Assembly (NCBI RefSeq): GCF_014207955.1
Contig: NZ_JACHLK010000019.1
Location: 1 to 64,000, forward strand
Direction: 5' to 3'
DNA from: Acidovorax soli
GTDB taxonomy: Bacteria; Pseudomonadota; Gammaproteobacteria; Burkholderiales; Burkholderiaceae_C
Length of the DNA stretch: 64,000 nt
Part shown: positions 54,201 through 61,415 of the stretch, piece after piece
Layout: each line of letters starts with the position of its first letter
Numbering within the stretch: position 1 is the stretch's first letter
Translations under genes and position numbers: made by a program
Notes under the pieces: model-generated
Database searches by the model: none
What the model was told of the DNA's origin: nothing
Seen by the model: only the letters and a program-made list of their open reading frames with translations

Positions 54201-55979
54201 CGATTGGCTGAGAGGGTTGCCGGAACCATCGTAGGTGTAGCGTGTAACCCGACCAGGTTCGGTTACGGTTTCAGGTGAGCGCCATTGGGTGCTCCATACC
54301 GTGCTCGTGGTTCTAGCCTCGGGGTAACCGTACCCCTCTGTGTGTTTGATCGGCAGTTGGCGAACGGTATCCCATTCGGTCCTGTCTTGGACGTCAGCCA
54401 AGTCGGTGACGATCTCATCCAATCCGAGGCTATTGAAAATGGTTCGCCTTCTCGGGCGACTCTTCTCGTAAGCCAAGGGCAGATCAGCCCCATAGTATTT
54501 CAGATCATTATTCAGAGCAAAATGGTTAAAAACACGCACCGTGCCCAATGGATCTTTTACCCTGGACTCGACAGTAGCACCACTTCTCGTTGTTAAAACA
54601 ATTTCATGGCGATTGACACCGTTGGCAAGCTCCGTTGCTGTCGCCCAGCCATCGCCATCGTAGCTAAAGGAGCTGTAGCGCACTCCATTTTCGTCCATAA
54701 CACCCGACAACAGGCGCGGCGCTCCTCCGTCGCCATAAATATACCGGCGAGTGCTTGCATCTGCTTGACGGACCGTCGTCAGCCCGTTTTCTCCGTACTC
54801 GAACTCAACTTTGCGCCCATCAGAGCCCGTGACGCTGACCAAATTGGAACTGAAGTAAGAAAGGTGAATTTTTTGACCAAAAGAGTTCGCCACCATGATA
54901 AGGCGTTCTTTATTACGCAACAAATCCAGCTCATAGAAATACTCAAGATACCAGCCATTTCTAAAAACCTGACGAAGCAATACACCTTTTTTACTAAAAT
55001 AATAAGTTCGCTCATTCTGCCTGTCATCAAAGACATAGCCATCCTCCTGCGCCGTCAGTTGCTGGAGTTTTTGCCTTGCAAGATACGCACCCGAATTGAT
55101 TCGATCAAAGTAATGGAATGACCCATCCTCTGTCTGTATGCGAACCTGCTCGAAGCGCTCGCCACTCGCGGGATCTCCCTCGGCTGTCGTGTACGAGAGC
55201 TGAATATCGTGGTTGTGCACCCACCCAGAACCAAGGTAGCTTTTGTTGTGATTTATATAATCCCCATTGTTCCAAAAACGCTCATCGCGCGCACGGAGGC
55301 TGCGGTAGACGCGCTTGAACTCCAATGGCATGGGGCCACTGCCAGCCAAATCAATGGCGGTCTCCACTTTCTCCCTGGCAGGAGCCAGGATAGGGTTGCC
55401 GTGGCAACCGTTCTCGCATTTCAAACTTGCCGCAATCGGGACCGTAGTGACAGGCACGAGGCAGCCAAAAGAAGAAAGCCCCCCCGACGTTATTCCCGTA
55501 ATAAACTCAGCCCGATATGGCGAGCAAGAAACATCTCGCACCCCATATATTGCGGCAGCAGTGCGATTTATTACATCAACACATCCACCATCGCTTTTAA
55601 AGCCATAAAAAACAGTCAAATCATAACGAACGCGGACATTTTGCCTTGACTGAATAAAAGTATCCTGATCCACCACAACCTCAGGACCCAGGGTATAGCG
55701 CCCCCCACACCTGATGCTGCCAGGCCCTGGGTTGTACAAGTAATTAAAGGTATTTTCAGCAGCAGCATTCAATGTAGGAGCTCGATCTCCATACCCCGAA
55801 CCATAAGACCATTCAGAAAACCCTGTGGGCTTCAGCAGGCAATGATAATTTCCATTTGAAGTGGCTTCAACACAATGCAGCCTGTAAGGTATTTGCGCAT
55901 ATGCAGAGTGCGCACAGAAAAGCAAGATTGCAAGCAATGCCTTTATGAAAATTCCGTACTTCAAAAATCTCTCCCTCAT
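51213..55979 (-). CDS. Rhs/YD-repeat polymorphic-toxin-type protein with signal peptide
   Basis: 1588 residues. A Sec signal peptide is present (FIKALLAILLFCAHSAYAQ, cleavage near 28), which is unusual for Rhs proteins of type VI secretion. A DUF6531-like segment (REKVETAIDLAGSGPMPLEFKRVYRSL) is near residue 200. About 1000 residues of YD repeats (TYDGAGRVLTHTAPNGL, TYTYDPRGRI...) form the shell. The Rhs core end (RYTQADPIGLEGGFNRFGYVDANALNLIDPDGL, about 1405-1440) precedes a 150-residue tail whose last 60 residues (VGVTTVDSIRAAGGRITLDG..., LTARQLELLFTPVVK) are probably the toxin; its activity is not recognised. GC content drops at both ends. Confidence 0.92.
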   Translation of the reverse strand: MRERFLKYGIFIKALLAILLFCAHSAYAQIPYRLHCVEATSNGNYHCLLKPTGFSEWSYGSGYGDRAPTLNAAAENTFNYLYNPGPGSIRCGGRYTLGPEVVVDQDTFIQSRQNVRVRYDLTVFYGFKSDGGCVDVINRTAAAIYGVRDVSCSPYRAEFITGITSGGLSSFGCLVPVTTVPIAASLKCENGCHGNPILAPAREKVETAIDLAGSGPMPLEFKRVYRSLRARDERFWNNGDYINHNKSYLGSGWVHNHDIQLSYTTAEGDPASGERFEQVRIQTEDGSFHYFDRINSGAYLARQKLQQLTAQEDGYVFDDRQNERTYYFSKKGVLLRQVFRNGWYLEYFYELDLLRNKERLIMVANSFGQKIHLSYFSSNLVSVTGSDGRKVEFEYGENGLTTVRQADASTRRYIYGDGGAPRLLSGVMDENGVRYSSFSYDGDGWATATELANGVNRHEIVLTTRSGATVESRVKDPLGTVRVFNHFALNNDLKYYGADLPLAYEKSRPRRRTIFNSLGLDEIVTDLADVQDRTEWDTVRQLPIKHTEGYGYPEARTTSTVWSTQWRSPETVTEPGRVTRYTYDGSGNPLSQSVTDAATGTVRTTEWTYHPSKLVATQTESNGGVTSYAYDAEGNLTQTTNALGHLDTYTYDGAGRVLTHTAPNGLLTTYTYDPRGRIRTSNQGGQVTTLAYRPSGQVLTATLPHGHTITYSYDAAQRLTGWADNRGNSGSYVLDNMGNRLSEEVVNSQGQLAWKLSRSINNINRLASLTTGAGNAPTNYAYDRSGRLQTSTQAVNGSTIQNDYWRDALARVNYVGDQPNSWSQLVYNGLDAVTGVIDYNKVTTTYTRDALGNATSESSPDSGSKSTQYDALGLPASITNALGQATTITRDLLGRPTSITHSGGTTTLRYDQSPTSKGYLSEIEDASGTTTYQRDVHGRVVSQTQKLINNDTRTLAYSYHPTTGLLSSTTYPGGQVLQNVYDTTGQLTGLTWAGQPLVSGITWSPLGQPTGWSWSLPGGAAAIPASRSYNTAGQLTNTEFSSYTYDAAGRITSLTQSLMQPASTDAQANTVTQAPATWTVTYNRAGRITGFTKQVAAGNAANTVTYTYDANGNRTTSSQQRAGTTTNRTYTLTANRQTGFSQTQTGASTSNTSVSYQYNAAGDLLNDGLRTFQYDSQERLEKVTTGTGADAPSTQYAHNALGQRVFKTEPLFASGGSGSTTSGKNLNNLLADPEDQEEAEKEQDKGFIQTAYEFFTRLWSPGSSDAQKLGFAYVYGQDGTLLGEYGMGGSASSGTTQYIYLPTANGPMPIAAIVNGVAYAVHSDHLNTPRKLTQPDGQVAWQWAYSAFGDEQPTLGSKRFTDATTNPTTGATTIPEVTFNLRYPGQYYDKESGLHYNYFRSYSAERGRYTQADPIGLEGGFNRFGYVDANALNLIDPDGLVRLNPQALMTLEGGGGGAVLPPPQLPSRSGRSDIQSPPGSALVCRGGQCTADLFANGSGVSRSADGTLSGVSTQCRPGATVEELAARFKNNQVGVTTVDSIRAAGGRITLDGTPYNPNHATVDGLTARQLELLFTPVVKNPVPKDQRK

Positions 55980-56320
55980 TTTCTCAATTTATTGATATGG
56001 GTCGCAAAGCACCTGCAGGTGCACCACCAGAGATGGTGCTTATATACCGGATATTGCAATACATTGCCCACTGAAAAAAGCATGCCAGCCCCGATGCAAT
56101 CCTCAAACTCTCCTGCATCTCTCTGGTTCAACAATCACGTCGCGAATGCTGGTCTCGTCGTGGCTGCAGATAGCTTGCGAAGTCTTACACAAAGGGGGGG
56201 CTGTAAGAAATTTTTACACGAACGGCGGTGCCCACTCGGGTGGCCTTGCCTGACATATCTTGCTCCCTCTACACACCCGAGCACGCCCGGAAGATCCACA
56301 GCAGATCGCGCGCCGCGCCC
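55980..56320. other. AT-richer intergenic region upstream of the Rhs gene
   Basis: 341 bases without a convincing gene. On the Rhs leader side there is a perfect 14-bp palindrome GCACCTGCAGGTGC (56009-56022) next to a stem GCACCA/TGGTGC (56021-56039), which together could fold in the Rhs mRNA leader or serve as a regulator site. No Rhs-linked vgrG or other secretion gene is present. The accessory segment seems to end within this region, as GC content recovers before 56321. Confidence 0.5.
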
Positions 56321-57496
56321 CTACTCCGGCAACACCTCAAACACCACAAACTGATTCGCCTGCGTATCCGCCGTGAAGTTGTTGTCTGCCGCCAGCACAA
56401 GGGTGCGGTGGCCGTTGGGCAGGGTCTTGCCCCAGGTGATGGCCTCGATGTTGTCGAGCTTGACGCCCTGGTAGGTGATGGGCATCTCGAGCAGCAGTTT
56501 GCGCGTCATGGGCGTGTAGACGGCAGCGCCTGCCAGACTGGCCATGCTGCCCACATTGGTGGTGGCGTCGGTGATCTCGGTGAGCACCAGGCGGATGGTG
56601 TTGCCGATGCCCGAGGCAAAAGCGCGTTCGATGGCGATGAATTTCTTGTTGCCGATGGCCAGCATGTCCGACAGGCCGTTGTCGGGGCCAAACGGTGCAC
56701 CGGCCGGTGCATCCACGGGGATCTTGGGCAGTTGGTAGGCGTATTGGGCCTTGGCGTTGCCGGTGGCCGGGTCCAGGGCGGTCACGCGCACCACGCTGCC
56801 GGCCTGCACGGTGGTGAGGGAGCCGTCCTGGATCAAGGCATCTTCGTTGGCCACAAAGACCGTGCCATCGGGCGCCACGGTCAGCGCCTCAAAGAGCTTG
56901 TTGCTGCGCGCGCCGGTGGTGGTGTTGTCCACGTAGTTGTAGATCGCGGGCGTCTTGAACTCGCGCACGAACTTGCCGGCGGTGGTCATTTCACGCACAA
57001 AGGGCTGGAACAATGTGGCGGCCGTGGTGCCCCAGTTGCCCTCGGACGACCAGTACAGGTTGCCGTTGGGTGCCAGGCGGATCGCCTCGGGGTCTACCGT
57101 GCGCGCATTGGCGGGGAAGTTGCTGCCGTCTTCGCGCTGCATGTAGGTCTGGCGGTTGACCTTGACCGTCACCGGGCCCGTGGCCTCGTAGTCGATGCTC
57201 AGGTTGTAGAAGCGCGGCGTGCCGCGCTCGCCGCCCCGGTCGTCGGAGATGGCCCAGTAGCTGCCGTCGGTGGCCCGGTCGAGCCCCGAGATGCCGCCAA
57301 ACTCCACGCCCTCGAACATCGTGCCGGTGGGCAGGGATGCGGTGCCGATCAGCTTGAGGGATGCGACACGGGATTCGCCATTGTTGTCGTCATCGCTGCC
57401 GCCGCAGGCGGCCAGGGTGGCGGCCGTGAGCGCTGCCAAGGTGAAAGCGGTGGCCGTGCGGCGCCAGGCGGAGGGGGTGGTACGAGCGAAACCCAT
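56321..57496 (-). CDS. esterase-like activity of phytase family lipoprotein
   Basis: 391 residues with a lipoprotein signal (lipid cysteine near 31, LAACGGSDDD). The domain is the beta-propeller 'esterase-like activity of phytase' type: EFGGISGLDRATDGSYWAISDDRG, ARTVDPEAIRLAPNGNLYWSSEGNW, NKLFEALTVAPDGTVFVANEDAL, DNIEAITWGKTLPNGHRTLVLAADNNF. It is probably anchored outside the inner membrane and acts on a phosphate or ester substrate; the activity is not established for most members. It stands alone between the Rhs segment and a convergent small gene. Confidence 0.9.
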   Translation of the reverse strand: MGFARTTPSAWRRTATAFTLAALTAATLAACGGSDDDNNGESRVASLKLIGTASLPTGTMFEGVEFGGISGLDRATDGSYWAISDDRGGERGTPRFYNLSIDYEATGPVTVKVNRQTYMQREDGSNFPANARTVDPEAIRLAPNGNLYWSSEGNWGTTAATLFQPFVREMTTAGKFVREFKTPAIYNYVDNTTTGARSNKLFEALTVAPDGTVFVANEDALIQDGSLTTVQAGSVVRVTALDPATGNAKAQYAYQLPKIPVDAPAGAPFGPDNGLSDMLAIGNKKFIAIERAFASGIGNTIRLVLTEITDATTNVGSMASLAGAAVYTPMTRKLLLEMPITYQGVKLDNIEAITWGKTLPNGHRTLVLAADNNFTADTQANQFVVFEVLPE

Positions 57497-57796
57497 GTTG
57501 TGCGTCTTTCAGGGGGATTGAGACAAGAAGCACGGGAGATTGGGGGGCGAATGCGTCAGGTGCGTGACGCGCCGTACCGTTGAAGGCAGATGTTGCGGCG
57601 GTGAAACACCGCACATCCAACCAAAAAGCAGCGTCTCACATCAAAAGTCCGTTGACTCCCGCAATTGCCCTTGGACATCGACTCCCGCCATGTTTCAATC
57701 GCTGCTGCACCAGCATCCCCATGCCGATGAGGACCGGTGCCCACCTGCACCGGATTGCGCCCTTTCGACACCCCAGCTCAAGAACAGGTAGTTTGC
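57497..57796. other. intergenic between phytase-like gene and small gene
   Basis: 300 bases containing the divergent promoters of the two flanking genes. No repeat, RNA gene or strong operator was recognised. Short frames on both strands lack coding character. Confidence 0.5.
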
Positions 57797-58270
57797 ATGA
57801 CTGAACGGCTATCCCTGGTGCTCTGGAGCTGGTACGCAGAAGACGAGTACAAGAACATCCTCGCACTCTGCGAGCTGTGCCAGGCACTCGAATTCTTGGC
57901 TTCCAGTGCAGAGGAACAGGCGCACAACATCCCCAACTGCCAGGCATGCGAGGCCTGGTATTCCGTGATCTTGCCGGTCAACAACTACCTTGAAAGTTGC
58001 CCTCAGGCCGTTGGTCCGGATGTCAGGCATGCTTTGGCGCGCACATGGGAAAGCTGCAATGCCATGGATGCAGGTGCCTTGGAATGCGGTACCCCGGAAA
58101 TCTTCAACCACCCCGATTGGGAGCCTGTCAGGATCGACGCCCGTGCAGCGCTCGATGCAATCGACTGGCCGAGTTTTCGGGCCGATGCAGACAAACTGGT
58201 ACTTGAGTGCAGAACGGCGCTGTTTTCAATCGGGCATCGAGAGCGACGAGGCTCCAACGCCAAGCCTTGA
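57797..58270 (+). CDS. hypothetical acidic protein
   Basis: 157 residues, soluble, rich in cysteine (ALCELCQAL, NIPNCQACEAWY, LECGTPE, VLECRTAL) and acidic residues, mostly alpha-helical. The family is not recognised. GC content is lower than for the neighbours, which may mean it was acquired. Its 3' end overlaps the convergent glycolipid-binding-type gene by 45 bases. An immunity or regulatory role is possible but unsupported. Confidence 0.6.
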   Translation: MTERLSLVLWSWYAEDEYKNILALCELCQALEFLASSAEEQAHNIPNCQACEAWYSVILPVNNYLESCPQAVGPDVRHALARTWESCNAMDAGALECGTPEIFNHPDWEPVRIDARAALDAIDWPSFRADADKLVLECRTALFSIGHRERRGSNAKP

Positions 58271-58882
58271 AAACAATTCCGGGTAGTGCACCACGGCGCC
58301 GTGCTCGCACACTTCGAGCACGCCGCTGTACCCCACCGTGGGCGCGTCGTACTGGTAGCGCACGGCGTCCACCCGCCGGTAGACCTGCGGCAACTCTTGC
58401 AGCCGCAGGTCCGGGAACGACAGCCAAGCCGCTGGTGCCTGTGCCTGTTGCCCCACTTGCAGCGCCATGCGGCGGATCGCGATCATGTTGGTGGCGGGGC
58501 TGAAGTTGAGGTCGATGTCGGGACATGCGTGCGCTGAAACACCGGTGTCCGCATCGGGCTCACTGCCCTGCCCCACCCGCCACTGCCCATCGGGGCCCGG
58601 ATGGAAGTGCAGGTCCACCGAGCGATCGCCACAGTGGCCGCGCACCTGCGCTGCCAGGGTCACCCAGTGTGCATCGACGCTGACCTCATAGCCCAGGTCG
58701 CAGGCCCGCCCTTCATCGTGGAACACCGCCATGCCGCGCAGGTCCCAGCCGACATCGGCACGCTGGTAGACGCGGCAGACCTCGCTGCCGGGGCTGTAGA
58801 GGCGGCGCCAGAAGAAGGTGTGGTGCGGTGCTGCTGCAGCGGCGGCGACAACTGTCGTCCTCGGTGTGTCAGGCTTCGGCAT
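58226..58882 (-). CDS. putative glycolipid-binding family protein
   Basis: 218 residues resembling the putative glycolipid-binding domain family (PF06475): FFWRRLYSPGSEVCRVYQRADVGWDLRGMAVFHDEGRACDLGYEVSVDAHW near the start, ACPDIDLNFSPATNMIAIRRM in the middle, and VRYQYDAPTVGYSGVLEVCEHGAVVHYPELF at the end. No signal peptide is seen. It begins 42 bases after the GNAT gene and may belong to the same transcript. Function is otherwise unknown. Confidence 0.8.
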   Translation of the reverse strand: MPKPDTPRTTVVAAAAAAPHHTFFWRRLYSPGSEVCRVYQRADVGWDLRGMAVFHDEGRACDLGYEVSVDAHWVTLAAQVRGHCGDRSVDLHFHPGPDGQWRVGQGSEPDADTGVSAHACPDIDLNFSPATNMIAIRRMALQVGQQAQAPAAWLSFPDLRLQELPQVYRRVDAVRYQYDAPTVGYSGVLEVCEHGAVVHYPELFSRLGVGASSLSMPD

Positions 58883-58924
58883 GCGGACTCCTGGTTCGTT
58901 CCCAACGCCGCCATTCTCATCCTG

Positions 58925-59410
58925 TCAGGCAGCCACCTGCACGTCCTTGCGCATGAACACGCTGTGCACATCGGGCGCATAGTCGCCAAACGGCCCGCAC
59001 TCCTCGTACCCCATGCGCGCATACAAGGCCAAGGCATCCTGCTGCAAGGGGCCTGTCTCCAGCGCGAAGCGGGTGCAGCCGCGCGCGATGGCCTCGGCTT
59101 CGACAAAGGCCAGCAGCGCCCGCGCCAAACCCTGGCCACGCGCCTCGGGGCGCACGTACATGCGCTTGACCTCGCTGAAGTCGGGCCCCAGCACCATGGC
59201 GCCGCAGCCCAGGGCCACGCCGTCTGCATTGCGCGCCACGGCGAACAGCACATTGGGCTGCGAGAGTGCGTTCAGGTCAATGCCGTGGTGGCTCTCGGGC
59301 GGGTACAGCGGTTTCTGGAAAGCGTCGAGGTCGTCGATAAGCTGCACCACATCGGGCTGGCGCGGGGATTCGAGCTGGATGCGCATGGTGAATGGGTTTT
59401 CCGAGTTCAC
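58925..59410 (-). CDS. GNAT family N-acetyltransferase
   Basis: 161 residues (153 if the later ATG is used). GNAT motif A is clear (MYVRPEARGQGLARALLAF), with the N-terminal DLDAFQKPLYPPESHHGIDL and C-terminal YARMGYEECGPFGDYAPD. It acetylates an unknown amine using acetyl-CoA. The GTG start overlaps the lipoprotein stop (GTGA) and has an AAGGA site, favouring it over the ATG eight codons later. Confidence 0.85.
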   Translation of the reverse strand: MNSENPFTMRIQLESPRQPDVVQLIDDLDAFQKPLYPPESHHGIDLNALSQPNVLFAVARNADGVALGCGAMVLGPDFSEVKRMYVRPEARGQGLARALLAFVEAEAIARGCTRFALETGPLQQDALALYARMGYEECGPFGDYAPDVHSVFMRKDVQVAA

Positions 59411-59862
59411 TTGGCGAGGTCCTTGAGCAACTGGTCCTTGGCTTCCTGCCCCGTCTTCTTTTCACCCAGCTGGTACTGGCCGAACACCACGCCGTGCACC
59501 AACGGCTCCTTGCCCTGGGCGTCGAAGACGGCCAGGAAGACCTGGTCGCCAAACTGGTCCACCTTCACGGCCAGTCGCTCTGCGCCCTTGACGTAGCCGT
59601 GCACATTGCCCTCGAAGGCCTCGCCCACCTTGGCGTAGCCGGCACTGGCCATGGACGTGGCCACCCGCTGCAGCATCTCGGCGCGCGAGACGCCGCTGTA
59701 TTCCACATACAGGCCGTGGTCGTTGGTAGTGGTCTCCACCTTCACGAGTTTGTCTTTCACCACGGGAATGCCGCGCCACTCGGTGGGTGCGGCGGGTGAA
59801 CAGGCGGCCAGCGCAGCGGCGAGGCCCAGGGTGGCAATGGTGGTTGACCAAGGCAATGGCAT
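59407..59862 (-). CDS. small lipoprotein of unknown function
   Basis: 151 residues with a lipoprotein signal (lipid cysteine near residue 21, ALAACSPAAP). The mature part is hydrophilic (GYAKVGEAFEGNVHGYVKGAERLAVKVDQFGDQVFLAVFD). The family is not recognised. It lies between the ankyrin gene (89 bases upstream) and the GNAT gene, which it overlaps, so it is probably part of the same operon. Confidence 0.78.
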   Translation of the reverse strand: MPLPWSTTIATLGLAAALAACSPAAPTEWRGIPVVKDKLVKVETTTNDHGLYVEYSGVSRAEMLQRVATSMASAGYAKVGEAFEGNVHGYVKGAERLAVKVDQFGDQVFLAVFDAQGKEPLVHGVVFGQYQLGEKKTGQEAKDQLLKDLAK

Positions 59863-59951
59863 GAGCGTTTTCCTCACTTTGAGAACCAACTCTTGTGTGT
59901 GCAAACGAATGGCATGGTAAAGGGTTCGGGCACCGCCATGGGCGGGCGGCA

Positions 59952-61382
59952 TCACCCCACGGTCTGGAGGTACTTGGCGCACAACTGGCCGATGGCCTCG
60001 CACAGCGCTTCGGTGCTGGGCGGGGTGCCCGGGGGCTCCATGGGCAGTTCGATGTCCTCGCGGTGCACCCAGTCGTCGCCCTCCACCTGCGAGAAGCGGA
60101 TGCGCATGTTCGCCCAGTCGAAGACGCGGGCCTCCAGCTCCACCGCGCCGCTGCGGCTGAGGTAGGACTTGGTGCGCGACCAGCGCAGGCTGCGGAAGTG
60201 CCCGTCGTACTCGAGGTACAGCACATCGGGCGGCACGCGCGGGTCGGCGCCCGAGGCCAGGTGCGCGATCACGTCCTTGAGGCAGTTGCGCAGCCACTGT
60301 GGGTACTGGTGGGGCTGCCAGTCGGTGGGGCCGTCGATCAGGCCGGGTGCGCGCGCCCACGAGGCGCGCTGTGCCTCACCTGCGGGCGCCTTGGGCTTGG
60401 CCGGCTTCTTGGGCGGCACGCTGGTGGTGAGCGCGGCCACGCGGGCTTGGTACTCGGTGCCCTTGAACAGGCGCACATCGGCTGCCGCCAGTTGGCCCCG
60501 TGCTGCCAGGGCCTCGGCCAGCACGGCGGCCACGTCGAGGTTGCCGGCACTCACAGCAAGGCGCAGCGGGGTGCGCCCGCGGGCATTGGCGGCGGCAGGG
60601 TCCAGGCCCCAGCCCAGCAGTTGGCGCGTGGTGGCCACAGGGTCGCCCTCGCGCCGCCAGGCCACGGAGATGCCCGCACGGCTCAGGTCCAGGCCATCGA
60701 CATCGCCAGCGGAATGCATGAGCGCATTGGAGCCTGCGGGCGTGGTGGCCAGCACATTGGCACCCCGGTCCTTCAGAAAGCGCAGCAGCGGCACACTGCC
60801 CATCGACGCCGCCATGAGCACCGGGTTGTACATCTCGCGCTGGTCGAGGGCCTCGATGTCGGCACCGGCCTGGAGCAGCATGTCGAGGGCCTGGTAAACC
60901 GCTTCGGCATGCCCGGCAGGCGCGTCGTCGCGAAATGGCATGCTGAAGATCTCGCCGCGCATGTCCCTCAGCCCGAGGGCGATGCACAGGGCCGGCTCCT
61001 TGGTCTTGCGGGGGTCGCCGCCCGCCGCCAGCACCAGCCCGAGCCGCTCCAGGGCGCGGTGCTCGGAGTAGCTTGAAAACTGCTCGCAGCACACGGCCAA
61101 GGGTGTGGAATTGCGGTTCTTGCGCCGGTTGGGGTCTCCGCCCTTCTCCAGCATCAGGCGCAGCAGCGCGAACTGTGCATCCACCCGGCTGGTCACGCTG
61201 GCGTCGTCCGGGCGGTCATAGTAGGCCCAGTACGCCGTGCAGGCCCACTGTACGGCAGCGTCCTGGGACACGCTGATGCGATCCGGGTGCAGGCCGGAGC
61301 GGACCAGGCGCTCCATCTCGGCAAGGAGGATGTCGAACCCGATGTCGTATTCGAGGGTGACGGAGGAAGGTGAAGCAGCCAT
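59952..61382 (-). CDS. ankyrin-repeat protein
   Basis: 476 residues, no signal peptide. Ankyrin-like repeats occupy about residues 65-285 (FALLRLMLEKGGDPNRRKNRNSTPLAVCC, LDMLLQAGADIEALDQREMYNPVLMAA, LLRFLKDRGANVLATTPAGSNALMHSAG, LLGWGLDPAAANARGRTPLRLAVSAG). A separate C-terminal domain follows (LKDVIAHLASGADPRVPPDVLYLEYDG..., VFDWANMRIRFSQVEGDDWVHREDIEL) that is not recognised. The gene starts 33 bases after the membrane ATPase gene, so the two proteins may act together, ankyrin repeats serving as a protein-binding adaptor. Confidence 0.88.
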   Translation of the reverse strand: MAASPSSVTLEYDIGFDILLAEMERLVRSGLHPDRISVSQDAAVQWACTAYWAYYDRPDDASVTSRVDAQFALLRLMLEKGGDPNRRKNRNSTPLAVCCEQFSSYSEHRALERLGLVLAAGGDPRKTKEPALCIALGLRDMRGEIFSMPFRDDAPAGHAEAVYQALDMLLQAGADIEALDQREMYNPVLMAASMGSVPLLRFLKDRGANVLATTPAGSNALMHSAGDVDGLDLSRAGISVAWRREGDPVATTRQLLGWGLDPAAANARGRTPLRLAVSAGNLDVAAVLAEALAARGQLAAADVRLFKGTEYQARVAALTTSVPPKKPAKPKAPAGEAQRASWARAPGLIDGPTDWQPHQYPQWLRNCLKDVIAHLASGADPRVPPDVLYLEYDGHFRSLRWSRTKSYLSRSGAVELEARVFDWANMRIRFSQVEGDDWVHREDIELPMEPPGTPPSTEALCEAIGQLCAKYLQTVG

Positions 61383-61415
61383 GGAGGAAGGAATGCAAAA
61401 TTACTTGAAGCCTGG

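Noticed and set aside
52200-54300. Repetitive coding pattern considered as a DNA tandem-repeat array
   Set aside because: It is the YD-repeat protein pattern; repetition is at the protein level with diverged DNA.
55875-56354. 159-codon plus-strand frame upstream of the Rhs gene
   Set aside because: It overlaps the Rhs signal peptide and the end of the phytase-like gene and has no coding character.
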